Shown here: positions 20,716 to 31,374 of the stretch, piece by piece
Layout of the letters: each line of letters begins with the position of its first letter
Numbering within the stretch: position 1 is the first letter of the stretch
Assembly: GCA_020744425.1 (NCBI GenBank)
Contig: JAGMUV010000008.1
Coordinates: 372,001-436,000 of the forward strand
Direction of reading: 5' to 3'
DNA from: Dactylonectria macrodidyma
Taxonomy: Eukaryota; Ascomycota; Sordariomycetes; Hypocreales; Nectriaceae
DNA: 64,000 bases
Translations under genes and position numbers: made by a program
The notes under the pieces: generated by a model
The model's input: only the letters and a program-made list of their open reading frames with translations
The model's database searches: none
Told to the model about the DNA's origin: nothing

Positions 20716-23700
20716 CTAAGAGAACTTCGTCACCAGTACACGGCCTGAGCGGCAGCCGATAGCGATCGTTGATCCCACCACAGCCGATTTCGTCACTCGA
20801 TACTCTGGAGGTAGCCAAAGCATCCCCTTTCCATCTCTTATAATCCATACGCCGTCAGTGCTTATACCCCAGCCAGAGTGGCGAGCACTCCGTAAGGTTG
20901 CGTCAGTTAGCCGATTATTGATAGCAGGCGGTATAGCCAGGAGATCCAGGTTCAGAAGTCTAATGTCAGTAGAGAAGAGAGAGTTTATTATCAGGTCAAA
21001 TGAAAGGTGGGTAATCATCCGGTCAATCTCGAGCGTCTGCACGCACGCGCCCATTACCGCATCCCAGACCTTGACCGTCTTATCCCCAGAGCCCGACGCG
21101 AGCCGCTGGCTATCCGCTGAGAAGGCCACTGAGGTCACTGAACCGTTATGGCCCTCGAGCGTCTGCATGTACGTGCCCATTACTGCATCCCAGACCTTGA
21201 CTGTCTTATCGCTTAAGCCTGATGCGAGCCACTGGCCATCCGCTGAGAAGGCCACTGACGTTACCTAACGGTCATGGCCCTCGAGTGTCTGCATGCACGC
21301 GCCTATTACCACATCCCAGACCTTAACTATCGTATTGCTTAAGCCTGACGCGAGCTACTGGCTATCCGCTAAGAAGGCCACTGACCACACTAAACCGTCA
21401 TGGCCCTCGATCGTCTGCATGTATGCGCCTATTGCTGCATCCCAGACCTTGACTGTCTTATCCCCTAAGCCCGATGCGAGCCGCTGGCTATCCGCTAAGA
21501 AGGCCACTGAGGTCACCGAACCGTCGTGACCTTCGAGCGTCTGTACGCACGCGCCTGTTGCTGAATCCCAGACCTTGACTGTCTTATTGCTTGAGCCCGA
21601 CGCGAGCCGCTGGCCATCCGCTGAGAAGGCTACTGACCACACCAAACCGTCATGGCCCTCGAGCGTCTGCATGCACGCGCCTGTTGCCGCATCCCAGACC
21701 TTGACCGTCTTATCGACCGAGCCTAACGCGAGCCGCTGGCCATCCGCTGAGAAGGCCACTGAGGTTACCGAACCGTCATGGCCTTCGAGAGTCTGCATGC
21801 ACGTGCCTATTGCTAAATCCCAGACCTTAACCGTCTTATTATTAGAGCCTGATGCGAGCCACTGGCTATCCGCTGAGAAGGCTACTGAGGTTACTGAACC
21901 GTTATGGCCCTCGAGTGTCTGTATGCACGTGCCTGTTACTGAATCCCAGACCTTAACCGTCTTATCACTTGAGCCTGACGCGAGCCGATGGCTATCAGCC
22001 GAGAAGGCCACTGAGGTCACCGAACCGTCATAGCCCTCGAGCGTCTGCAGGCATGCATTCCAGTCTGATTCCACGCTCGGCTTAAGCGTAATCCAGTTCG
22101 GCTCTTCTTTTTCGAAGAGCTCTCTAATTAGGCTGCGGGTAGGACTAAATACGAGTGCTGATACATATACCTATAATAGAGCAATCTCAATAGCCTGTAT
22201 ATAAGAAAGAATAAAGTAGTGCGCGTCTTAAAGTAGTTCCATTAGTTATTATAATTCTTTAGTTTTCTACTAATATATTAGACTGTTTCTAGTTTATATA
22301 TAAATTTATAATAACTTACTACTAAAGTTTCGAGCTTCTGCATTGCTATAACCCCTTCTGACATGCTGTGTAACAGACTGAGAGATTCTAACCAATATAG
22401 ATACTTCTTTTGAAGCAAGTTATAGACGATCCCCGCGTTCTGTAGGTCCTTATCACTTATCTTCACCCAGGATTCTGAGTTATTAAGATGGTCTACCCAG
22501 AAGACGCAGGAATATCGTATCGAAGCCAATGGGTCAGGATCGGGCGGCGAGACCTAATCGATGGGAAATCCTAGGACGTTTAGGTTATAAATATCGCGTC
22601 GAAGGGTTTCTGACAGAGCCCTTAGCGACCTCGAGAAGAGGGCATGGTGCTGGTGCGTAATGCCAGAAGGAAAGAGAAATGGGCTTGAGAATAAAAAGTC
22701 CTTGGCAGACTGATGAATGATATAGACGACGTTGTCTCTGATTGTCAGGAAGGAACCGCACATGCTTGTGATCTTCGAAACATGGTCAGTTGATCTCTGA
22801 ATACTAGACGGTAAACCTGAGAGCCGGCCCAATTCCTCCAGGCGAAGTGGGCGATAGGCCACGGCAACTGTCGATAGAACGTGTCAACACATTTCGGGGT
22901 TCCGACGCCCCAGGTTTTGGATATGCCGTATCATTCGATCGTACAGAGCTTCCAAGCCAGAAGGTATCTTTTCGATGACGTCAAGTACGTCCCAAATATC
23001 GGTGCTTTGGAGCTCTTGGCAGACCAGGGCCACTCACAGAAACGTTCCGTCGGCATTAGAGGTTAAGTGGTTCTTAACAGCGTCCCTTGTTTCCTTATCG
23101 TATTTCTTATAGCATGCCAATCCATCCACCTTATATCCAATGTACGTATTAATAGCTTTAGAGATTAAGTCCTTATTTAACTCAAAGTACAGCCTGACTT
23201 TCTACTTTATATTATCTAGTTTCTCCTCAATGTCCTGCTAGTTGCGACTAGACACGATCCACTTAACGTAAGAAGGCGTAGCAATTAAGTCGAGAAGCTG
23301 ATGTCGATTCGTTTTGCATTCGTCGAGGGCATCAATAATCAGGATCGCACCATCTAAGCTCAGGTCATTGAGCATGGCCGCAAGGATCTTGGATAAGGCT
23401 TCTTAGGCATTGCCGTCCTTAAAAAGCTGCTTACCCGCATGGTCATGCTTCTTCTGAATATGTGAGATAAGCGACGGCTGTTGGATGATGAGAAGATAGA
23501 TCAGACCGCGCAGTACGGCCGTTGCGTTACTTAGTCATGTCTCGGTGGCCTGGCAGAAGAAATAGGACAGGCGATTGTCAGGTTCTTTCTCTAGCTCATC
23601 GATGATGCCATATAGTAGCATCGTCTTACCCTTGCCAGGGTCGCCTTTGATCCAGAGCAGCTGGCTCTGCGAATCGTTATGCTAACGCTGGAAGTCGTTA

Positions 23701-24912
23701 TTATTAAGGATCTAGCGGTAAGAGTCCTTAAGCAAGCCGCCCTTTGTATCTTAGATGTGCGTCTTATTATCGCGAGGGTTAGTCTTGCGCAGGTCTTTCA
23801 GGCACTGCTTGTCCCTATTATCTTAGTGTCTCCTCTCCTGCTGCTATGTTTGGTCCTGGATGGCTGAATGGATGTTTTAGAGATTTATCTCTATAGTGCT
23901 TGTAGCATCGGTAAGTTTCTGAAGTTATATCTTACTCTCTTTAGTATTATATTGTTCCATGTCTCTTTGCATAGCAGCCTCAGCTTTCTGGATCTTGCTA
24001 AGCTGGCTAGCCCAGTCATCGATTTTGAGAATATCCCTTCTGATGATGGCAGCCCACTTATGATAGTAAAGGCAGACGCTCTTCATCTGATATAATAGAA
24101 GTTTCTCATAGAGCTGCATGACGTGCTTCTCTAGTTAGAGTCGCAGTCCTGCGGAAGATTGCTTGGCCTTATTTTCATCAAGAAGTAGCAACACTAAGTT
24201 CTAGTACCACTCCATTCTCGACAGGACGTAGGCAATGCCTTTACGATTGTCGCATGCCTCGGTAACAGGGTTCGAAAGGATCTATCAACTGTTAGCAGGG
24301 GGATCATCCACCGTTCTCTCTTCAGTTAGGAAAGTTAATCACATATACCTCTAGTCTAAGGCAGACGCCGACCCAGGCGACGGCGGCTTCGGGAGCGGCA
24401 TGTACCGCCTTATCTACTATTCCCCTCACTGCTTGCACTGCTTGCAAGCCTTCGTCGATGCCTCGCTTGATGGACGCTGCCTTCTGCGTCCGGTCTAGTC
24501 CTTCCTGAACTAACTGCTGCATTTGATAGCATCTTATCTCCCGAGTCCTTCCTATCTCGTTTTCCGTTAGTTAAGAAGTAACAGAGGTCGAGTCGTTTTA
24601 ATAAAGTTCAGCTAATAGGATCTTTTCATACGCTTCGACCACTTTAGGCTCGCTTACTTTAAGCTCATCGTAAGCCTAGTTCTAAAGCCGCTCTTATAGA
24701 GTTAGTAGCGGCGGGGTGTCGGAATCCGTCGAGGTAGGTGGAGAAGGCGTTGGCTGAGATGTCGGTCGAGTGGTTGGCTGGGATGCAGGCCGAGACGGTG
24801 TTGGTGAAGGTGTCGGTGGTGAAGGAGCCAAGGCAGATTGGCAGGGAGCGGCCGGCCGTCGCTTTCTGACCTTAGATTCAACTTTCTCAAACCAGCGACG
24901 CGCCATCTTCAC
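20716..24912 (-). pseudogene. HET-E-like NLR: NWD-NACHT-WD40, many stops
   Basis: Read 5' to 3' on the minus strand: ATG at 24912 with a basic start and Pro/Ser/Thr-rich linker; an NWD-type N-terminal domain (AYDELKVSEPKVVEAYEKIL; LVQEGLDRTQKAASIK; APEAAVAWVGVCL); NACHT with P-loop WIKGDPGKGKTML (~23646-23623) and Walker B AILIIDALDEC (~23350-23318); post-NACHT region (AYRPLRLEELGRLSGLP, IIHQSAKDFLF); then eight WD40 repeats and a C-terminal cap ending at 20716. The domain order and length fit fungal vegetative-incompatibility NWD2/HET-E proteins. Dozens of TAG/TAA codons are scattered through 22.1-24.7 kb, with only two or three in the WD40 part. It is dead unless the region is an assembly or RIP artefact. 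Confidence 0.8.
21034..22041 (-). repeat. eight near-identical WD40 repeats, exact 126-bp period
   Basis: Each unit encodes 42 aa (LEGHDGSVTSVAFSADSQRL, ASGSGDKTVKVWDAATGACM, QT). Eight units occupy exactly 1008 bases with no length variation. Units differ mostly at the same few positions (S/L at 7, T/W at 9, D/N at 5 and 27, T/M/I at 37), the pattern of repeat shuffling reported for HET-D/E WD repeats. Stops occur in the sixth and seventh units. Confidence 0.85.
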
Positions 24913-25339
24913 TGAGAAGAGGGCACGCTGGCCTTGTTGTGCGATATGACGGTATCAGCGATATGGATTCTCCTCCGATCCATGAGCCGGGACGCCGATG
25001 GATTGTCCATTACCGACATCGTGGGACAGCGATATCTTTGCGGGATTTGCGTGCGGGGAGGCCTTAGCAGCTGAAAAGGATCCCTGTAGCTAGGCGCAGC
25101 TTGTGAGGCCAATAGGATTGCTGAGTAATGGGATGTGCAGCTGCGCCAGGTCAATCGCAGGGCTCTGCCGTGTTGGAAGTGGAAAGTGCAAGGCAAAGCA
25201 GGTGAGGAGAGAGGTAAGAACAGGCTGGCACGATTTGACTTTGTGTGCACGGCTGGTGGCAGATCACGCCGGGCGGGGTAGTTTACCCTGGCCATCCGCA
25301 AGACGGGTTCAAGGAGGGTGTGCCAAAGAAGGAGCACTA

Positions 25340-26780
25340 GTTACTTATCGACTTCCTCTACATCTGTAATTGGTATTGCCTCCACAGCTATTCGATAATG
25401 AGCATAGCGGCCGCCAGTAGCATGGCAGTTGCCAGTCGTAAATTAGCCCGCCTCTCCACGCCTTTGATGTGGGGCATGGAGCGCTGTGGATGCGTTGCTA
25501 ATTCAGGCGCTTGGGTATGATCCAGGCAGACCACAGAGAAAGCGTGAAGCTGTTGTTCGGTCAAAAATATGGACAAGAGCTGATTGACGGGAGATGATGC
25601 AAAAACTTGGCCTACACTGGTCGTCCGAATGACAAATGGCGTGCTGGCCTCTGACACCAGAGTCAAAGATGCCGCTTCTAGATAAGCGAGCCTGGGCAGG
25701 ACGTTGCCCCGGCGGTGGAGTATTAGCGGCACAGTGTCGCGACTTTGGCGAATAGGTCGATGATGGCGATGACACTTACGGCGAGTCCTACCGCCTCGGC
25801 CATGGCAATGCAAAAGGATCTGTCTGACGAAGACCACAGCTATACACTTCAGGAATGGCTGGCAGAGGTCTACTTCGACGACGATAAACACGCCGAATTC
25901 ACGAGGGAGGACATTGTGAGTGTGGGTAAACTGATCGAAAGCATGTTGAAGTTTGAGCCGTCTCTTAGGGCCGCGGCAAGTGATACTCTTGCTGATGCTT
26001 GGCTCAACCGAGGATAAGCTATGTCAATACTGATCTCGGAAGAATGCCCTCTGGGGTTATGGGTGTTGCAGACTTGTATCACATGTAGCTAGTTAAGAGA
26101 AAAAACGGACAGAGAATCAGGGAACCATAAGTTATTTGCGGCGAGGAACGGCTAGCCATATAGCTCAGGTCCCCATGCCAGAAAGAGGTTATCATCGGAT
26201 CGTTCCTCAGCTACCATTCGGTTTCAGAAGAAGCTAGGTAAAAAACCAGGGCGGTAACTTCAGAAAGAATGCTACATGGAGAAAGTAGGGTTAATGAGAA
26301 GATCATCTTCCTGTGGGGTGTATTTAGCTCATAGACCTGAAGCTCGCTTGGCCATAGCCGTCATCTGTGTTAAGAGTGAATCAACCCAATCGGTGCTGCT
26401 AGCATGCCCACGCTTGTAATGAAGAGTTGCTGCCTGTCGATTCAGCGCCATCTCGGCGCCTCCAGCGAGGTTGAGGTCTTTGATACCCGAGTTTTCAAGC
26501 GTTTCAATCTATTACAGCAAGGGACACGCTCCTTGACACAATTCTTCCAGTCCGAAAGCATGACAAGTTTGATATCTGTATCCGACGCCGAATATAGTGC
26601 CAACAATCCGTTGTTCCGACATTAATACGAAAACAAGGATTAAATGCGTTTCTAGACACGAGTGCTTGGAGAATCGCCGAAAAGGGAGACGATGAGACCA
26701 CCATTCTAACTATTCCGTTGCCCTTTGAATCCATACGAACTAGACCAAATTTTCCAGGGCAAGAGAATATATGATGTGTG
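25340..26780. other. mostly unassigned; holds a kinase tail
   Basis: Apart from the kinase fragment at 25745-26017 nothing is assignable. A minus-strand ORF at 25388-25891 (167 codons, ending in a hydrophobic LATAMLLAAAMLIIE) overlaps the kinase antisense and has no recognised domain. A 73-codon plus ORF at 26404-26625 is also unassigned. Confidence 0.35.
25745..26017 (+). pseudogene. protein kinase (SRPK-like), C-terminal tail only
   Basis: From about residue 30 the ORF reads YTLQEWLAEVYFDDDKHAEF, then TREDIVSVGKLIESMLKFEP, then SLRAAASDTLADAWLNRG. This is the end of the kinase C-lobe (subdomain XI, with the R that closes the fold) seen in fungal SRPK/CMGC-like kinases. The first 28 codons look out of frame: another frame gives DDGDDTYGESYRLGHGNAKG, closer to the family. 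The N-lobe, HRD and DFG motifs are missing, so it is a 3' gene relic. Confidence 0.55.
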
Positions 26781-26783
26781 TGA

Positions 26784-27648
26784 CTAAATTGTGAAGCCCG
26801 GCTCTGACCTCAAAGCATACATCCTCAGAGGCAATAGTTGCCGATTTCTGACCACAGGAAAACCCCGCTGGATGTCTGTCTTGACAAGTTGTAAACCAGC
26901 TTGCTGGAAAAGATGCCGAAACTTTTCATCTTCCCTATGATATGATTAGCCCCTTTGAAGTTGCTCGCGGTAGTGCTGTACCCCAAGCTAACTTACCTCG
27001 TAACACTACCATCAAGCTCATCGAACTTATCGAGGCCCCATGTGCTTAAATTTTCCTTAATAACAATGATCCCCCCATCTGAGTTCAAAACAGTTTTGCA
27101 TTTTTCGAGATACTGCACCAACGACTTGTCATCCAGATGCCCGACACACCATTGGGTCCAGATCAGGTCGTATGAAACCCCTGGGGTAGGCTGCCACCCT
27201 TCTAGGCCAACGTTGAAAATATCTCCTACGCCATGTTTACCACGCAGAGCGGTTGTGAACTTGACTACGGGCTCGATAATATCTACTTGGTCCGCTACTT
27301 TGAGAAGAAGCCCTTCAGTGACCCGACCTATCCTGTGCCGCCCGCCATTAGTTGTCGCTGAGCTCGCTCTTTACCGCAATGGTTGAAAGATTTCATTTTC
27401 ATAATAACTCACCCTGCTCCCCCTTCGAGCGCTCTGGGGATCCTCTGCCGACCATCCTTGATGCCTATGCCTAGTCTTGCTAGGAACGTTCGCGAACCCT
27501 GTAGGTCGATGCGGGACACGGATGGCATCACGGCCAAGACACCGCCCAGCATACCGTTGACATTAGAGTCAATGCTTTCCCAGTACTCCTTCCCCTTATT
27601 TGGCTGGATTAAGGAATCGGGAGAGTCGGCGTGGTTCGGGTTTGTCAT
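26784..27648 (-). CDS. TAE1: protein N-terminal (alpha-N) methyltransferase
   Basis: Three exons join cleanly: 27648-27413, 27332-26997 and 26934-26784, with introns of 80 nt (GTGAGT...CACAG) and 62 nt (GTAAGT...CATAG). The product is 240 aa, close to human NTMT1 and yeast Tae1. Motifs: KEYWESIDSNVNGMLGG (family N-terminal signature), SAM-binding motif I EGGAGIGRVTEGLLL split by intron 1, YDLIWTQWCVGHL (post-II, substrate channel), IIVIKENL, and the C-terminal FPVVRNRQLLPLRMYALRS. It methylates the alpha-amino group of X-P-K/R N-termini, for example on ribosomal proteins. No stop, frameshift or RIP damage is visible. The hAT element at 27676-31022 begins 28 bases upstream of the ATG, so transcription or the leader is probably altered. 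Confidence 0.9.
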
Positions 27649-27683
27649 CGTGTGGTTGGCTTCCAAACAATTGGCCAGGGTTG

Positions 27684-27812
27684 GAAATCGATCGACTGAT
27701 CGATTTGATCGATTCGATTAATCGATTCGATTTCGATATCGATCGATCGATCCAACCTGTCAATCGATCGATATCGTATCGATCAAACCTCCAATCGATC
27801 GATTTGATCGTC
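27684..27812. repeat. left subterminal (ATCGAT)n cluster of the hAT element
   Basis: About 130 bases dominated by self-complementary ATCGATCGAT and GATTCGAT motifs, mirrored at 30885-31015 on the right side. Such subterminal motif arrays are the usual transposase binding sites of hAT elements. Their palindromic form is unusual. Confidence 0.7.
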
Positions 27813-28164
27813 GATCACCACGTACTTCGGAGGTGTCCCGGGTAGGTTGCGCATGGCAGCTCATAGTATGATACGCGACGAATCTGTCGCCGGACGCGTC
27901 TATCCTGGCAAGTCGTCAGGGGCCCCAGGCAGCTACACGCGACGCGTGGCAGCAAGAAATGACCCAACGTATGAGCTGTCCTCTCTGTCTCGTGCTATTT
28001 GCAATTCCGCCAATGCCTGGTTCAATGGACTCTGTACGCGTCGCAACCAGGAATTATCTCGGGTCTTGGCTTGTCCGCGTAGAGCATATACAGGTTCGAC
28101 CTTATCAGCCTCGCAGCATTCGATTTGACCTCCCCTACACTATTTGCGGACTCTTCCCATCACT

Positions 28165-30884
28165 ATGGACTCGTTTGATGAGGACATAGAGACCGCCTCC
28201 TCCACGCCGCCGCCTTCCGAGCCGCCAACTAGTTCAGCCTCAACGAAATATGCACCCATCAGATTTCCAGATTATGAGGCTTGGACGACTGATAAATTCA
28301 GGCGGTTCCCCGGTTTCACGATAGGTCACGACCCTTCTCGAGAGCGGACATGGTGGTGGCAGCTTGGATTCAGAATGAAGGACAACAGGTCACGGCCCCA
28401 CAAGATCGTATGGATCTGCGAGAGATGTTTCCTCCGGAACAGGCCGAAGACTACAGATTATGTCTACATCGCTTCAACTGGCGGAGGCATTGTCCGACAT
28501 CTAAGAAAGGAGCACAAGGTCGTGGTTTGTGTCATCCCTCCGTGTCCCATGTCCACGTCGTTCGATTATGCCCGCTAACTTGTCAGCCACCTTCGCAATG
28601 TGCAGGCCCCATTGCCGGAAGTGGAGGTACAGAACGGAATCTACTTGATATGCTTCGCGCCGATCTAACGAACCCTCGGGATCAAAGCCTTCTCGGCAAT
28701 CTGCATACGCTGTTCGATCCGAAGATGAATCAACTACTCCTGCTCGACTGGCTTACATACCATAACCTCCCATTCAATCTCGTAAACTCTGAGCGCTTCA
28801 GACGACTGCTTCTCTATAACAACCCGTCTCTTCAGGAAGGGCAGATACCGAGCGGCAAGACGCTCGTGAATCTGCTAATAAACGAGTACAATCGCGCTCT
28901 TGGCCCGCTTCACGAGCTGCTTCAAAGAGCGAGAAGTATGATTCACTTTACCTTTGATGGCTGGACTTCCCGACAAAACACATCATTCCTTGGTATCAAC
29001 GCCCACTTTATCGACCAAGATTGGAAACAATGGAGAATACTTTTGGCTTTGCCAGGTCTCAGGAAACGCCATACCGGAGCAGCGCTTGCAGATGAAGTTG
29101 CAGATACAATATGCGTATTTGGTCTTCAAGACAGGTACAAAACCCATGGCCAAAAATCTTCCCTGCCAAACTGACTATGTTAACTCTTATTCGGCTTCAG
29201 GATCGGGTACTACACGCTTGACAACGCTGCGAATAATGATACGGCTATGGAAGGACTTGGCACTGAGTTCGATTTCGACGGGGATGAGCGTCGCATTCGC
29301 TGCGCCCCTCATTTTCTGAATCTGACAGTCAGAGCCATGATGTACGGCAGCAAAAGGGATAATTTCAACGAGCTGCTTGCTCACTGGGGCGATAAGGACT
29401 TTATGACTGAAGAAGACGAGCAGCGACAGTTGTCCGAGGCTATCAATGAGCTGGCGACGGACGATGACTTCAGTGAGCCGAGCATGGATGAAGTCTTCGA
29501 GCTTGAAACAGTCCCCGAGGAGAGTCAGCACCAGTATCCAGTCCCTGAGATTATTAACGCCGAGGAAGTGGACAAGTACCGCAAGTTTGGGCCGTTTGGC
29601 AAGCTACACAATATTGGCATCGCTCTTCGAACGAACAGTCAACTTCTCGAGGACTTTTATGAAGCTCAACGGCAAACCGCCCCTACTGAACCTGTTCTTA
29701 CGTGGGTTCAAAACGTCTGTACTCGCTGGCAATCTGACGAGGCAATGGCGTCGCGCGCTCTGCTGAAACGAGCAGCCTTGAACAGGATGCTTTGTATGAT
29801 CGAGGAACGATGGGTTAGTCAAGGCGGCAAAGAAAAAGACAAACCAGCAATATTGAAAGAAAAACTTTCCCTTGAGGAATGGAAGGTTGTTGCTGCAGTT
29901 CAGAAGATCCTTCAACCATTCAAGATCGCCTCAAGGCAACTGCAGGGCGAGGGTATTGCTGGTAAACGCTCAACTTCAGGGGGGTTCGACGAGTACTTCC
30001 AAGTGGTGGAGATGCTCCTTGACCACCTCGAGCTGGCCGTTCAAGGAGTGATAATTGAAGAGAATGACGACCAGATCATGGAAGAGGTTCAACTGTTCGA
30101 TGATATGGATGCAAAGACCCGGAGGCTTTTAAAGGTTTACATCAAGCTCGGATGGAAGAAGCTGAACGACTACTATGGTAAGCTGACCTCTACTGCCTAC
30201 ATAGCGGCAGTTGTATTCCACCCCTGCAAGAAATGGCGAACTCTAGAACGGCTTTGGAACCAACTCCCGTCTCGTCAGACCTCGGAATGGAAGAGGACGT
30301 ATGAGGGAAGCTTAGCGACCATCTGGGAAGAGAAGTACAAGAACAAGGCTCATGAGGCAGATTCTAATGACGCTTCAGCAGCTGGGACTACTAGTGCCTT
30401 GGACTATATTGAACGTCGACTGGCTTTTAGTCGGTCATTGACTACTCCTGACTCTCAAGAGCGACAAAGCCAACGACAACAGCAGTCAGCGGCGATGCCA
30501 CCACAGGACGAGCTTGATCAGTATCTATCAGAGCCACCGGTTGACAACATCGCATACAAAACTGACCCAATTGGTTGGTGGAGGGACGTCGGCGTTGTGC
30601 GTTTTCCTCGGCTGTCTTATATGGCTGTTGACTTTCTTACTATCGCATCATCTTCTGCAGAAACGGAGAGAGACTTCAGCAGTTGCGGGAGGATGGTAAC
30701 ACCACTCAGGTCCCGCCTACGACGGCATATTGTGGCCATGGCTCAGTGCCTTCGTTCCTGGAGCAAAGCCGGTATTTATCAGCCGACTCTTCCTTTTAGT
30801 CTCCTTGAAGGGGATAATTGGAGGCAAGTTCTGCAATTAGTGGGTAGGATCACCGTAGATAGTAACAACGAAGACCAGCATTGA
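28165..30884 (+). CDS. hAT family transposase
   Basis: Exon 1 starts at ATG 28165 ([20 protein letters not shown]) and holds a BED-type zinc finger (IVWICERCF ... [12 protein letters not shown]). An intron ends at about 28606 (TGCAG). Exon 2 runs to 29134 with [18 protein letters not shown]. The next intron is 29135-29200 (66 nt, GTACAA...TTCAG). Exon 3 is 29201-30884, reading [16 protein letters not shown] across the splice, then [22 protein letters not shown], and the C-terminal dimerisation block [20 protein letters not shown]. All three catalytic segments are present with no premature stop. It excises and inserts the element by cut-and-paste. The exact donor of intron 1 is uncertain. Confidence 0.85.
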
Positions 30885-31015
30885 TCGATTTGATCGCTGA
30901 TCGACGTCGATCGATCGATTTCAATTAGTGATCGATCGATATCGATCGATTGAAGGTGACGATCGATATAAATCGATCGATCAGGGCTCGGAATCGATCT
31001 GTACGATCGATTTCC
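30885..31015. repeat. right subterminal (ATCGAT)n cluster of the hAT element
   Basis: Mirror of the left cluster, beginning right at the transposase stop: repeated ATCGATCGAT, CGATCGATATCGATCG and similar palindromes up to the right TIR. Confidence 0.7.
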
Positions 31016-31374
31016 AACTCTGCAATTGGCAATCGGTTGTGAATTTGTTCAGCTTGCACTGAAAACTGAAATGAAAGTTTTTGGTCAACAAATGCCTGGA
31101 GGAACTACGAAGTAAAGTTCCGGAAGGTTCCTCAGGCTGACCTTTTGCCAGACACACAGAAAGCACGGACCATTTTTTGCCAAGTCTTCGTCGATTTTAT
31201 AGTGTCATTTATGTATTTTTACTATCACTTTTCACTGTCAGCGTCGGCTTACACGGTTGCTTTTTGGTGGGTGCGAGAGAAGGAGACGGGCCTGGGATAT
31301 TGCTGTCTTACAGCTTATGAATGTAACTGCTAAGGTGCATGCTATGACTTGGCCTCAGAATCCTCAGAATCGCA

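Larger units (their letters stand above)
27676..31022 (+). mobile_element. hAT DNA transposon, complete ends
   Basis: 3347 bp. Left end CAGGGTTGGAAATCGATCG (27676-27694) and right end CGATCGATTTCCAACTCTG (31004-31022) form 19-bp inverted repeats with one mismatch. An exact 8-bp target duplication CAATTGGC lies at 27668-27675 and 31023-31030, the hAT hallmark. Both subterminal regions are packed with ATCGATCGAT motifs. The transposase gene inside is uninterrupted apart from introns. Insertion is in the 5' leader/promoter of the methyltransferase gene, which is on the opposite strand. Confidence 0.95.

Noticed and set aside
25388..25891. 167-codon minus-strand ORF with a hydrophobic C-terminus
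   Set aside because: Overlaps the kinase fragment on the other strand and shows no recognisable family; too weak to call.
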